DNA of 64,000 bases from a virus: IMG/VR virus record IMGVR_UViG_3300027816_000051, positions 124,001 to 188,000 of that record. One strand, 5' to 3'. Both the position numbers and the translations under genes were made by a program. The notes under the pieces were generated by a model that was not told the origin of the DNA, ran no database searches, and was given only the letters and a program-made list of their open reading frames with translations. The number at the start of each line of letters is the position of its first letter. Positions within the stretch are counted from its first letter, which is position 1. This document shows, piece after piece, positions 35,024 to 44,059 of the stretch.

Positions 35024-35614
35024 TTAAATCACCACCATACTATAACATGGTGCGTCTTTATATGTGGACAAATTAATATTTCGTTTTAACCAAAAAATTT
35101 CATTATCATTACTTAATTCGCCACCCATAAAGTTTATATTTTTATAGTTAAGTGATATTATATTTTCCGTGATTATTTTTTCCGAATACTCATCGTGTAT
35201 GGTAGATACATTCCAAATATCAAACACCGTATCTATTTCACCCTCCACAAAATAATCAACAAAATATTTTCCTTCATTATGCCAAGTCAAAAAATTTACA
35301 CACTCTTTTTTAAATGTGGAAACTAATCTATTTGCATTAGATGGTAGTAAATCACTTCTCCATTTAAGGACTCTGTTGTAACCTATTTCTTTGGCTTTCA
35401 TTATTCCATTCAAAGTTGATATTTTTTGTAGTGCTATATTTTGTACACCCCTATCGTGTGGAATACTGTTGAATAAGACAACATCATTAGTATCGTATTT
35501 TGATTCTTCACCTTGCCATGTTGACCAAATCAAATCATAACCAGTCCAAGCGTTTTTTAATTCTTTAACGTAGTCTGAAGGTCCTTGTACTATGACACAA
35601 AAATCATTATTCAT
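35024..35614 (-). CDS. WavE-like glycan synthesis protein
   Basis: The 196-residue protein starts CVIVQGPSDYVKEL and continues with LIWSTWQGEE, DRGVQNIALQKISTLNGIMK and NRVLKWRSDLLPSNANR. This is the pattern of the WavE family named from Vibrio LPS core synthesis, whose members are likely glycosyltransferases. The K-x-R-x-D motif is the probable metal or donor site. The assignment is by motif order only. Confidence 0.62.
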   Translation of the reverse strand: MNNDFCVIVQGPSDYVKELKNAWTGYDLIWSTWQGEESKYDTNDVVLFNSIPHDRGVQNIALQKISTLNGIMKAKEIGYNRVLKWRSDLLPSNANRLVSTFKKECVNFLTWHNEGKYFVDYFVEGEIDTVFDIWNVSTIHDEYSEKIITENIISLNYKNINFMGGELSNDNEIFWLKRNINLSTYKDAPCYSMVVI

Positions 35615-35620
35615 ACTGAA

Positions 35621-36340
35621 TTAAAATTTTGATATGTGATTATGATATTGTGACCCTTCATACATGTATGGTCTAGTTATTTTATTATGTATGAATACAT
35701 CTAATGCGGAACCAAAATCAATATAAGTGTTATTACTATTATTTGTAAACATATGTTTTATGATAACAGCAGATGTTGGTCCACAACATACGATAAATAA
35801 AGTATCTTTATATTTTGAAGAAACATTGTATATTTTTTCTAAAAACGAATCTCTATGTTCTTCCCAATAGTTTACACAATCATTAGGGAACGGTACAAAT
35901 TCTGATACACTAAATGGTATGTTTTTTAAATCACAATTTTCATTACAAATTAAAACAACATCTCGATTTATATTTCTTATTCTTGATATATTTTCTTTGT
36001 AATTTGCGTTAATCCATAGGTTAGCAAATGTAATGTTTGATTTATTTTGTATTCTATCATATAAAAAATTATAGTCTCTAATACTATCAGTTTTGGAGGA
36101 TATTGCAAAATAAAAATTTGGGTCGTTCAACCCTATACATTCATTTAAATCCACACCTAATTTGGTTTGTCCCCCACTCGAAAACCATTTATCGTTTTGA
36201 TACGCTTGTGTATTCTTTTCTATCGGTGAATTATTCATTAACATCACTTCACCATCGGCATATCTAACAAAAGAAAAGTTAGTTCGACTATCTATCTTTT
36301 CCCAAAACGAATTAAAATCTTCAATATACTTTTCAATCAT
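35621..36340 (-). CDS. GT-D-type glycosyltransferase
   Basis: The 239-residue protein has the GT-D signature: FSFVRYADGEVMLM with the metal D-G-E near 27-30, and IVCCGPTSAVIIKHMF then YIDFGSALDVFI near 183-213. GT-D enzymes were first described on streptococcal adhesins as sugar transferases acting on Ser-rich repeat glycoproteins. That is suggestive here, since the phage has Thr-rich repeat proteins. Motifs are seen; the acceptor is inferred. Confidence 0.68.
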   Translation of the reverse strand: MIEKYIEDFNSFWEKIDSRTNFSFVRYADGEVMLMNNSPIEKNTQAYQNDKWFSSGGQTKLGVDLNECIGLNDPNFYFAISSKTDSIRDYNFLYDRIQNKSNITFANLWINANYKENISRIRNINRDVVLICNENCDLKNIPFSVSEFVPFPNDCVNYWEEHRDSFLEKIYNVSSKYKDTLFIVCCGPTSAVIIKHMFTNNSNNTYIDFGSALDVFIHNKITRPYMYEGSQYHNHISKF

Positions 36341-37061
36341 TTAATATTGTCTTAAATCCTTTATTTACATACCCACGGTAAACTTCACCCATTAAATTCA
36401 TATTTGAATGATTTACGGAAATTGCGTTGGAATCAGTTCCATGTTCCCATGCATATTCTGGTATACTACCCCACATTTCTCTATTTTCTTTAGGATGGGG
36501 AGGAACGTAAGTTCCGATATTTGCGTATTTCTGTAATGTATATGAAAAGTGCATATCCTCACCAACTAATTTACTCTGATTGATTTCAGGTAATTCTCTC
36601 CAAAATATCGATAACCATTCTCTTTTAAAGAACCACGAGTGACCAACAATGTCGACCTTTTCAATTTCTTCGTTAGGTTGGTCCCAACCGACTCTTGTTG
36701 CTGGCCAATAAGAGTTTTTTGTGTGAAATTTTACACCGATAGTTCCTAATAAACCTTCTTGAATTTTCATGGTGTTTAGACAGTTTTCTAACCATAGTTT
36801 ACCCGGTATTGTGTCATCATCAAAAACACAAATATATTCTGTGTTGGCATTTAAAGCAAATGCAAATCTTGCCCACACACCTAAATTACTATTACAAGAT
36901 GCGTGAATTAAATCTTTGGTTAGTCCCTCATCAAATTGAGAACCAGAATTTTGCCAAAATAAAATTGATTCGGGTTGGACACTTTGATTTCTAATTGATT
37001 CCAATTGTTTTTGGAGAACATGTGGTCTTTTATACCCATTTAATATTACCGTTATACTCAT
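36333..37061 (-). CDS. Family 2-type glycosyltransferase
   Basis: The 242-residue protein has ITVILNGYKRPHVLQKQLES, the metal motif YICVFDDDTIPGKLWLEN near 78-95, and GHSWFFKREWL with VGEDMHFSYTLQKY as the catalytic acid region. It is a soluble GT-A enzyme with no membrane segment. It overlaps the WecB-like gene by 4 bases. Confidence 0.82.
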   Translation of the reverse strand: MSITVILNGYKRPHVLQKQLESIRNQSVQPESILFWQNSGSQFDEGLTKDLIHASCNSNLGVWARFAFALNANTEYICVFDDDTIPGKLWLENCLNTMKIQEGLLGTIGVKFHTKNSYWPATRVGWDQPNEEIEKVDIVGHSWFFKREWLSIFWRELPEINQSKLVGEDMHFSYTLQKYANIGTYVPPHPKENREMWGSIPEYAWEHGTDSNAISVNHSNMNLMGEVYRGYVNKGFKTILND

Positions 37062-38050
37062 ACAATTTTTCTAAATATTTCAATGATTCTTTCACAAGAA
37101 TTACCATCACCAAAAGGACAATCATATTCTGTTTGGAAATCGTTAATAATATCGTAAAAAATACCTTCTAAGTCAATGGGTTTTTTACATATAAAAGACG
37201 TTTTACCCAAGGACTCAGGTCTCTCAGTTTTTTCTCTACATACAATAACTTTCTTATTTAGGAACGACGCCTCTTCTTGAACACCCCCACTATCTGAAAT
37301 TAGTAATTTACAGGATTTGAATTCCTCAATAAATTTATCATGGGTTAATGGTTCAATAACATCAACATGTGTCAATATATGTTTGTGTTTTATGACGTTT
37401 GGGTTTGGGTGTATTGGAAGAATGAATTTTAATTCAGGATTATTCTTTGCTAATCGATTGATAACATCAAACCACTCCGACATCATCTCATGATTCTCTC
37501 TTCTATGTAAAGTGATTAAGACTTTATTTTCGTATGTAATATTTTCTTTATTAAGATTATCTAATACGGTATTGCCAACTACAAAATTTTTACCCTGAAC
37601 TTTTTCATTTTCTAAGTTCATCTTGTTACTTTCTGTTGGGCAAAGATTATAGTTTGAAATTCTACTAATTAACTGCCGATACATTTCTTCGGGGTAAGGG
37701 TGATTGTAGTCATATGTCCGTAATCCCGCTTCTAAATGAATCACTTCTTTTTTATGGTGTAATCCTATTAGGGATAATGAAAGAGCGGTTGCGGTGTCCC
37801 CTTGGATAAGTATATGTGTAACCCCTTCCAAAAATTCTTTTTTAAAATTTAAAAATACGGATGACATAATACTATCCAATCTATTTTCACACGTATCATC
37901 AATGGATAATTTATAATCAAAATCACCCAATACAATATCTTTGTGTTGGGTAACATATAAAATTTTATGGGGAATACTTTCCCCACACATTTCTATTAAT
38001 TTTTTTATTTTAATATACTCAGGTCTTGTGCCGTAACAAAATAATATCAT
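37058..38050 (-). CDS. wecB: UDP-N-acetylglucosamine 2-epimerase
   Basis: The 330-residue GT-B-fold protein has the family landmarks FCYGTRPEYIKI, HILIQGDTATALS, IHLEAGLRTYDYNHPYPEE with PEEMYRQLIS, VGNTVLDNL, VLITLHRREN and ISDSGGVQEEASFLNKKVI. It converts UDP-GlcNAc to UDP-ManNAc, an activated amino sugar for surface glycans. It is slightly shorter than bacterial WecB (about 375 residues), mainly through short loops, with the catalytic acids in place. Confidence 0.88.
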   Translation of the reverse strand: MILFCYGTRPEYIKIKKLIEMCGESIPHKILYVTQHKDIVLGDFDYKLSIDDTCENRLDSIMSSVFLNFKKEFLEGVTHILIQGDTATALSLSLIGLHHKKEVIHLEAGLRTYDYNHPYPEEMYRQLISRISNYNLCPTESNKMNLENEKVQGKNFVVGNTVLDNLNKENITYENKVLITLHRRENHEMMSEWFDVINRLAKNNPELKFILPIHPNPNVIKHKHILTHVDVIEPLTHDKFIEEFKSCKLLISDSGGVQEEASFLNKKVIVCREKTERPESLGKTSFICKKPIDLEGIFYDIINDFQTEYDCPFGDGNSCERIIEIFRKIV

Positions 38051-38868
38051 ATATAAGTTGAAATGATTTCTAAATTTTTTAAAGTGTTAGTTTCTAAGAA
38101 ATCAATTAATTCATCACCTGATAACCTATTAAACCATTCTTCTAAACTTGCACCATAATTTTGTGTCGTTATTACTTCCAAACCTAAACATTTTGCCTCA
38201 ACAACCAGTCTACAAAAAGTTTCTCTTGCTATCGGGAAAAACACAATACCTTTACATTTGGCCATATTACTTAAAAATTCAACTCTGTCTTTAGATTCTT
38301 TAAGAATATGGACCGGTAATTTATTTTCAGAACAATACTTCAGACTACCTTGGGTGTTCTTTATCCAATTATTTGTATAGTAAACAGAATATTTGTCGTT
38401 TTTAACATTGTTGGATTTATTTAAATTCCTCAATAATTCTAAGTCCTCATTTGACCATATCGAACTATTCAGATTTATAAAATTAGCAACAACATCGTTT
38501 TTAAGATAAACGTTCATGTGGTCGGTTGTTTGAACAAATACCGCTTTTGCATTCCGGTAAAGAGAATAGTTGGTTCTTTCCTCAATCGGAATTATGTTGT
38601 CGGTATATCTCCATGGGTGTCTACTTGCACATATTTTATAATCGTTTTCAATAATGACGTAGTTCAAATTTTGTATTTGATTAACCAAGTTTGGGTTCAT
38701 CAAAGAAATATTTGATATAATATACAGGGCGTTGTAATCAAATGACTTGACTTGGTTTGAATATTCAAACTCAAGATTAAATCTATCAATTAAAACTTGA
38801 TTCACCCATTCAGAACCACCGTGAGGTACTTCTTTAATGGTAAAATCCGATATAAGTATTTTCCTCAT
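38047..38868 (-). CDS. GT-B (family 4-like) glycosyltransferase
   Basis: The 273-residue protein has an N-terminal Rossmann half with HGGSEWVNQVLIDRF and a donor-binding half. The latter reads GIVFFPIARETFCRLVVEAK, then CLGLEVITTQNYGA, equivalent to the E-x7-E region of family 4 enzymes. It is short for the family, and the last helix is reduced. It probably adds one sugar in the operon pathway. Confidence 0.72.
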   Translation of the reverse strand: MRKILISDFTIKEVPHGGSEWVNQVLIDRFNLEFEYSNQVKSFDYNALYIISNISLMNPNLVNQIQNLNYVIIENDYKICASRHPWRYTDNIIPIEERTNYSLYRNAKAVFVQTTDHMNVYLKNDVVANFINLNSSIWSNEDLELLRNLNKSNNVKNDKYSVYYTNNWIKNTQGSLKYCSENKLPVHILKESKDRVEFLSNMAKCKGIVFFPIARETFCRLVVEAKCLGLEVITTQNYGASLEEWFNRLSGDELIDFLETNTLKNLEIISTYI

Positions 38869-39587
38869 ATAACTTGATAATTTTCTTTTAACATGCTGTC
38901 CATGTAATTGAATGGTAAATTAAAATAATGTTCACCGAATTTATGTTGTTTATTGAACGATGACAATCTCTTTGCTCTTGAAATGTAAATGTTCTTCACG
39001 TAGTCTTTACCCAAGAATTTATAGTGAAGAAGTTTTATTTCCCGCTCATCCGAAAATTTACCATCAACAGAATTAAAACTGTGACCACCAATGCCGTATT
39101 TTATATCTAAATCAGGATGAAAAATTATATTTTTACACATTGGTTCATACGTTTGTGAACCTGTTTTAATTTTTGTTGTAATGAATTCACCGTCGTATAT
39201 TGGAAATTCAGTACTAACCATGTCGTGACCGTCTATTCTTGGGACGGTTATACCCATTTCTTTGTACTCTTGAAGTTTATCCATAAGATTTTCATGGTAT
39301 ATAAACTCATCACAGTCACAAACTATAACCCAATCAACACCCTGACCTCTACTTCTTTTTTTATACTCTTCGGATTTAATGTTTACGTAATTAATTTCAT
39401 TTATTTCATTACCACTATCCCATTTAATAACCTCAACTTTTGGGTACCTCTTATAAATCTCATCAGAGGAGTCCGTTGACATATTATCGTATATGAATAT
39501 TTTTTCACAGATTGTACTATAGTAATCCAATGTGAATGGTAATATTTTTTCTTCATTCCATGACAGTATATGTGCGTGTATCTTCAT
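38865..39587 (-). CDS. Family 2-like glycosyltransferase
   Basis: The 240-residue protein has AHILSWNEEKILPFTLDYY, FIYDNMSTDSSDEI and the metal motif WVIVCDCDEFIYHENLM near 84-100. IKLLHYKFLGKDYV follows at the C-terminus. This is the usual set of the Glyco_tranf_2_4 group. The donor is unknown. Confidence 0.8.
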   Translation of the reverse strand: MKIHAHILSWNEEKILPFTLDYYSTICEKIFIYDNMSTDSSDEIYKRYPKVEVIKWDSGNEINEINYVNIKSEEYKKRSRGQGVDWVIVCDCDEFIYHENLMDKLQEYKEMGITVPRIDGHDMVSTEFPIYDGEFITTKIKTGSQTYEPMCKNIIFHPDLDIKYGIGGHSFNSVDGKFSDEREIKLLHYKFLGKDYVKNIYISRAKRLSSFNKQHKFGEHYFNLPFNYMDSMLKENYQVI

Positions 39588-39588
39588 T

Positions 39589-40368
39589 TTAAAATATGTT
39601 TTTCCAAAGTGTTAATATCTCTTCGTTACTTAATTTAGAAACTTCATTCATAGTCTCTTCATTACCATAAAACTCTGTACCGGTTAAATAACATTCATCT
39701 TTAACCAAACAAGCAACCTCACCCTTTGATGAGTGATATACCTTACCAATCATATCGTACATTTCTTGTTTATTGGTGGTGTGACCGTAATGAATTACTC
39801 TTGGATTCATTAAAGGTTTTACCAATTTGTCAAAATAGTTTTGGTCACCGATGTGACCGAACAAATAGATTTTTTCACACCTGTCTTTTAATGCTCTTTG
39901 TATTGACACATGGGTCTGTTTTCTGTCTTCAATTGTACCAATAATTCCTGCAATATTTCTTACCAGCTCTTTATTTGAAATAATTAAATTTTCTTTGATG
40001 TTTGGTATTATTACATAATCACCCCTGTAATCCGAGTGATATTTTCGATGCTCTTCATGTAAAAACACGCACAGGTCCCAATACTGTTTAATTTTACCAA
40101 CAGGGAACCACCATTTTTCATGACAAGACAAAATAACTTTTTTAACAGGTGGTCTTTCCTGTAGTTGTAAAAAATGGGTAATTACAATATCATCAGATTC
40201 ATACTTTAAATCTTTTTCAATGTTCCCTGATTTACATTTGTCTAAATGGTAATTCTGATTACCGTAAAATGTGCAATCAATACCATTTTCATTTAAGAAA
40301 TTTGTTAAGTTTATAAAAAAAGTGGTAGAACCACCTTTTTCTGTAAATCCCGATACAATTTTTATCAT
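39589..40368 (-). CDS. GT-B-like glycosyltransferase
   Basis: The 259-residue protein starts MIKIVSGFTEKGGSTTFFIN, a glycine-rich acceptor loop. It then has VILSCHEKWWFPV, GIIGTIEDRKQTHVSIQRAL and KIYLFGHIGDQNYFDKLV. The C-terminal ALVRE-type motif is replaced by VACLVKDECYLTGTEFYGNE. It is a probable sugar transferase of the same operon; the family assignment is approximate. Confidence 0.65.
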   Translation of the reverse strand: MIKIVSGFTEKGGSTTFFINLTNFLNENGIDCTFYGNQNYHLDKCKSGNIEKDLKYESDDIVITHFLQLQERPPVKKVILSCHEKWWFPVGKIKQYWDLCVFLHEEHRKYHSDYRGDYVIIPNIKENLIISNKELVRNIAGIIGTIEDRKQTHVSIQRALKDRCEKIYLFGHIGDQNYFDKLVKPLMNPRVIHYGHTTNKQEMYDMIGKVYHSSKGEVACLVKDECYLTGTEFYGNEETMNEVSKLSNEEILTLWKNIF

Positions 40369-41822
40369 CTTAATTGTTTGATATTTTTTCTAATTTCAGG
40401 TGAGTTTATGTACTGACCTAAGACTTGTTTTAATTCAACATCAACCTTTTCAAATTTTGATGCCATATCAATCATTACCACACTGTTTGTGTCAATGAAT
40501 GTTTTACGTTTTTTAAGTAAAGTTTTCAACGCAAAATCTAAGTTATAAATTGATGTTTCTAAATTAATATCAAACCAATCAATCATTTTTAAATTTGTAG
40601 ATGTAGTGGCAAAAAAGTCACTAATACTACCAAAATTGTTTGGAAAGTGTCCGTGTAAAATATTGAAAAAAGATGATTTGTTTTTAAAAATTAAATTGAA
40701 CTGTTCGTTGTTTTGAACTATATCCAATCCATTTGAAAAAATTGTTCGGTCGTTTTCTAATACTGTAGGAAAGACGCACCCAAAAGTATTTTTTTCACTC
40801 TTAAATATTGAATACATACTTGAGAAAACGTCGTTCAATACGGTAACAGTATCATTACTGAAAAATAACAAATCTGTTTTTGATTCCATAAACGATTCAT
40901 CCCATTTCAGTACTGATAAGTTTTTATTTAATGTATCAAAAAAACCCTCGTAAATTTTAATATTTTCAGATTCAAATTCTCTAATATTGTCTATATTGGT
41001 ATCCGTCGAGATGAGTGAAATCTGTAAACTATCAAACACTGGTAATTTTTTTATGTTTTCAAAAAACTGAATTAAATTTTCATTATCGTTTGATGTTTGA
41101 ACTATTAAATTAAATTTATCTTTAAACTGTTTTGGTTTGGTTATGTCATAATCAATTTTTGGTGTTATATTAATTGGTAGGTTCTCTTTAAATTTTTCAA
41201 TGTAAAATTCCCTATTCTTTTCCCAAGAATCATTGGTCATTCCGATTGATTTGTGAGTGATTCTTATGTTGTATATAACACCGATGTTTACCTCACTTAA
41301 GTGATTGCTAGTACAGAATACCATATCATAAAAATGAAAACCCGGTACTGACTCATCAAAAGTGTGTTTTATTCTGTTTTTGTGGATTCCAATGAATAAA
41401 CCATCCACTAAACAAACTTCGTGAATTGAATTTGGGATTCCATTTGCATATCTCGATTCCCATTTTTTACCCTCATTTTCATGATTAACAATACCAACCA
41501 TTTTGGTATTATCTGTCCACCACCTACCACTCTCATGAATATTGGTTGTACCGGCAACACCGAGAATCCCGTAGTCAGATTCTTCAAAATGTTTGACTAA
41601 TTTTCTACCCCACGAAGTCGTATTAAAGTAAATGTCATCATGACAAAGTACGACAATATCATGAATCGACTCTTGAATAATTTCATTGTAAGTTTGTGAA
41701 AGACTTTTTTCACCATTGTTTACTTTTTCAATAACTTGAACTTTGGGGTGTCCACAAGTTTTTTTTAAATATTCTTGAAATTTTGGGTTGGACTCTCTTG
41801 TACTGTAACCTATTGTAATCAT
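40365..41822 (-). CDS. Glycosyltransferase with C-terminal second GT-like domain
   Basis: The 485-residue protein is the first gene of the operon. Residues about 1-220 form a GT-A domain (LSQTYNEIIQESIHDIVVLC, then HDDIYFNT, then GLFIGIHKNRIKHTFDES). Residues about 235-470 look like a second, weaker family 2 domain (FNLIVQTSNDNENLIQFFEN, TDLLFFSNDTVTVLNDVFSS). Two linked domains suggest a polymerising or bifunctional enzyme. The upstream region contains an AATATTTTAAAAC promoter-like stretch on the minus strand. Confidence 0.75.
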   Translation of the reverse strand: MITIGYSTRESNPKFQEYLKKTCGHPKVQVIEKVNNGEKSLSQTYNEIIQESIHDIVVLCHDDIYFNTTSWGRKLVKHFEESDYGILGVAGTTNIHESGRWWTDNTKMVGIVNHENEGKKWESRYANGIPNSIHEVCLVDGLFIGIHKNRIKHTFDESVPGFHFYDMVFCTSNHLSEVNIGVIYNIRITHKSIGMTNDSWEKNREFYIEKFKENLPINITPKIDYDITKPKQFKDKFNLIVQTSNDNENLIQFFENIKKLPVFDSLQISLISTDTNIDNIREFESENIKIYEGFFDTLNKNLSVLKWDESFMESKTDLLFFSNDTVTVLNDVFSSMYSIFKSEKNTFGCVFPTVLENDRTIFSNGLDIVQNNEQFNLIFKNKSSFFNILHGHFPNNFGSISDFFATTSTNLKMIDWFDINLETSIYNLDFALKTLLKKRKTFIDTNSVVMIDMASKFEKVDVELKQVLGQYINSPEIRKNIKQLR

Positions 41823-41871
41823 TTTTTTGTTTTAAAATATTGATGATAATATAAGAAATAAAATTCACAAC

Positions 41872-42072
41872 TTAAAATTTGGAACCGTTTGGTGCAAGAC
41901 CGTTGTGATTATCAATTTGTTTTCTAAAATCTTCTCTAGTGTTATATAGGTCAAGAGCTCGGTTTACTAATTTTTGTAGATTGATTGAACCATCTACACT
42001 TTTTATCTTAAATCTTTTATAAACATCATCTATGATGTTAACGCTGGTTAGTTTTGTTTGTTGTTTAGGCAT
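41872..42072 (-). CDS. Small ribbon-helix-helix-like protein
   Basis: The start at 42072 (MPKQQTKLTSVNIIDDVYKR) gives 66 residues; the reading from 42111 adds an unlikely hydrophobic leader. A beta strand followed by two helices (VNIIDDVYKRFKIKS, INLQKLVNRALDLYN) fits a ribbon-helix-helix DNA-binding protein. It sits just upstream of the glycan operon and could regulate it. Confidence 0.55.
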   Translation of the reverse strand: MPKQQTKLTSVNIIDDVYKRFKIKSVDGSINLQKLVNRALDLYNTREDFRKQIDNHNGLAPNGSKF

Positions 42073-42148
42073 AATATAAGTATATAAATTTATATATATT
42101 ATAAAAGACAAAAAATATCGGACAATTTATTAGACTGTCCGATACAAT

Positions 42149-42334
42149 TTATTGTCCTTCTGTGTTTTCTTCGTTAGTTTGATTGTTAATCTCCTCAACC
42201 TTTTTTATGATTTGGTCAAGTTGTTGTTCCATAATTGTAATCTCCTGTGGAGGTGTTGAACCACCTTCGGTTAGTTGAATGTTTACCGTTTGATTACTAA
42301 CAGGTTGGTTTCTTTTTTTACATCCGCATCCCAT
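42149..42334 (-). CDS. Small MGCGCKK protein
   Basis: The 61-residue protein starts MGCGCKKRNQPVSNQTVNIQ and ends in a coiled coil (IMEQQLDQIIKKVEEINNQT). Paired N-terminal cysteines also occur in the small gene at 26383. A TATTTATA motif lies upstream on the minus strand. The function is unknown. Confidence 0.6.
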   Translation of the reverse strand: MGCGCKKRNQPVSNQTVNIQLTEGGSTPPQEITIMEQQLDQIIKKVEEINNQTNEENTEGQ

Positions 42335-42349
42335 GATTTTAAGTTTTTT

Positions 42350-42357
42350 TATAAATA
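42350..42357 (-). promoter_or_regulatory. TATTTATA motif (minus strand)
   Basis: Read on the minus strand, TATTTATA ends 15 bases before the start codon of the MGCGCKK gene. Confidence 0.35.
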
Positions 42358-42421
42358 TTTTGGTTTATTGTTTTTTATTCGTTATCTTTTGTAATAATAA
42401 TAAATAGAAAACAATTTGTCA

Positions 42422-43270
42422 ATGGAAATGAATAAAATTTATCAGGGTGACTGCTTAGAACTGTTTAAGGAGTTAAATGACGGTACTGTAGACCTCTTTG
42501 TTACGAGTCCACCGTACAATGTCGGTATTAGTTATGATGTGCACAAAGACGATGCTCCGATGGATGAGTATTTTGAGTGGTGTAAGAAATGGTTATCCGA
42601 AGTTTACCGTACATTAAAAGATGATGGTAGAATTGCCTTGAATATACCATATGAAATAAACGTTAGAGAAAGAGGTGGGAGAATTTTCTTAGTATCTGAA
42701 TATTGGCAGATGATGAAAGAGATTGGTTTTGGATTCTTTGGTGTTGTGGACTTAGAGGAGGATTCTCCACACCGTTCTAAAACAACCGCTTGGGGTTCTT
42801 GGATGTCACCATCATCACCATACATATACAATCCAAAAGAATGTGTAATTCTTGCATATAAGAAAGATTACAAAAAGAAAGAAAAAGGTATATCTCAATG
42901 GTCTTATAATCAGATTGAGGTCGAAAACGAGGAAGGTAATTTTAAAAACAAAAGGGTTTATTCAGATAAAGACAAAAACGAATTCATGGAATTAGTCTTT
43001 GGTCAATGGAAATACTTCAACGACACAAAATCTTTAACTAAAGCCACATTCTCCATGGACATCCCAATGAAAGCAATAAAAATACTTTCCTATCAAAATG
43101 ACCTGATTGTTGATTGTTTTTCAGGAAGTGGAACCACCGCTTTGTCAGCTAAGAAGCTGAATAGAAATTATATTGGTTTTGAGTTATCAGAATCTTACAC
43201 AAAGATATCTCAACAGAGATTGATTGATTATGATAACCAAAAGAAACAACTGGTAATGTTTGAAGAATAA
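42422..43270 (+). CDS. DNA methyltransferase (N4-cytosine/N6-adenine, beta class)
   Basis: ATG 42422 gives 282 residues. Motif IV is LFVTSPPYNVGISYD near 25-39. Motif I comes late, as VDCFSGSGTTALSAKKLNR near 228-246, with NYIGFELSESY after it. This IV-before-I order defines the beta class. No cognate nuclease is adjacent. It is the second orphan DNA methylase of the window and likely has a different target sequence from Dam. Confidence 0.85.
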   Translation: MEMNKIYQGDCLELFKELNDGTVDLFVTSPPYNVGISYDVHKDDAPMDEYFEWCKKWLSEVYRTLKDDGRIALNIPYEINVRERGGRIFLVSEYWQMMKEIGFGFFGVVDLEEDSPHRSKTTAWGSWMSPSSPYIYNPKECVILAYKKDYKKKEKGISQWSYNQIEVENEEGNFKNKRVYSDKDKNEFMELVFGQWKYFNDTKSLTKATFSMDIPMKAIKILSYQNDLIVDCFSGSGTTALSAKKLNRNYIGFELSESYTKISQQRLIDYDNQKKQLVMFEE

Positions 43271-43272
43271 AA

Positions 43273-43641
43273 TTAACGGACAGGATTCATAGGTGTTCCC
43301 AAATACATATTAACTCGGTCACCTTCTTTAAATTTATCAGTAACACCGGCGGGAAACTCAATAACATGGTCACCTATGCCGGTGTATCTTTTTGGGTTCA
43401 ATTCATTTTGACCAGCGGGTTCACAATTTCTATGTATTTTACTGATTCTATTTTTCAATACAAAAACAATATCCAAAGGTATTAAACAGTTTTTCATCCA
43501 AAAAGAATGGTGACCAACACCACCCATATTAAAAACCATACAACCATTTAAATTATCTCTACCCATCATACCTTGACTAATTTCTTCAGGTTCGGATAGG
43601 TATTCCGCAGGGAACTTTGTATTATTAATAATCACTGACAT
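43273..43641 (-). CDS. DUF192 family protein
   Basis: The start at 43641 (MSVIINNTKFPAEY) gives 122 residues. DUF192 hallmarks are EEISQGMMGRDNL, GCMVFNM, SFWMKNCLIPLDIVFVLKN, the Cys-containing IHRNCEPAG and VIEFPAGVTDKFKEGDRV. Members are small beta-barrel proteins of unknown role, usually periplasmic in bacteria; no signal peptide is seen here. The end converges on the methyltransferase with a 2-base gap. Confidence 0.8.
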   Translation of the reverse strand: MSVIINNTKFPAEYLSEPEEISQGMMGRDNLNGCMVFNMGGVGHHSFWMKNCLIPLDIVFVLKNRISKIHRNCEPAGQNELNPKRYTGIGDHVIEFPAGVTDKFKEGDRVNMYLGTPMNPVR

Positions 43642-43646
43642 ATTTT

Positions 43647-43654
43647 TATAAATA
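43647..43654 (-). promoter_or_regulatory. TATTTATA motif 5 bases before a start codon (minus strand)
   Basis: On the minus strand TATTTATA ends 5 bases before the start of the DUF192 gene. It supports the 43641 start and a leaderless or very short leader. Confidence 0.4.
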
Positions 43655-43692
43655 TTTGACTTTATCATATTTGTTTACTATATTTTAATATC

Positions 43693-43938
43693 ATGAAAGG
43701 ACTATTCAACGACCAATTAAATTTTGACAATAATGATGAATTGGAAATGGTTTTAGATAATTTAAACCCACAGATGGCAATTCAAATTATTGAAATGGGT
43801 TTACAACATGGTCATTATTCCGGTGTTTTTAACATGAGGGAAACACACACGTTATATAAAACAATTCAATACTTAAAAACATATGAATATAAGGACAATA
43901 ATTTACGTACTGATGATTCTGACGGGAATCATAATTGA
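43693..43938 (+). CDS. Small hypothetical protein
   Basis: The 81-residue acidic protein contains LEMVLDNLNPQMAIQIIEMG and a predicted helical hairpin. The upstream region has CATATTTG followed by TATATTTTAATA, promoter-like. The function is unknown. Confidence 0.55.
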   Translation: MKGLFNDQLNFDNNDELEMVLDNLNPQMAIQIIEMGLQHGHYSGVFNMRETHTLYKTIQYLKTYEYKDNNLRTDDSDGNHN

Positions 43939-44059
43939 AAAATACGGAATGAACACCAGTAATCCCGAGATTGAAAAATATTTTGGATTTGGTATAATTT
44001 CTCTTGGTTCATTCAATATAGTTTTAGATTATTTAAAAAAGAAAAAAAATGTCAAATAA
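43883..44059 (+). CDS. Small two-helix membrane protein
   Basis: The 58-residue frame bridges two genes, overlapping the previous one by 56 bases and the next by 11. It reads MNIRTIIYVLMILTGIIIEK with a second hydrophobic stretch FGFGIISLGSFNIVLDYL and a Lys-rich end. The alternative ATG 43913 would shorten the overlap. Its hydrophobic pattern and fit in the gap support a real gene. Confidence 0.5.
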   Translation: MNIRTIIYVLMILTGIIIEKYGMNTSNPEIEKYFGFGIISLGSFNIVLDYLKKKKNVK

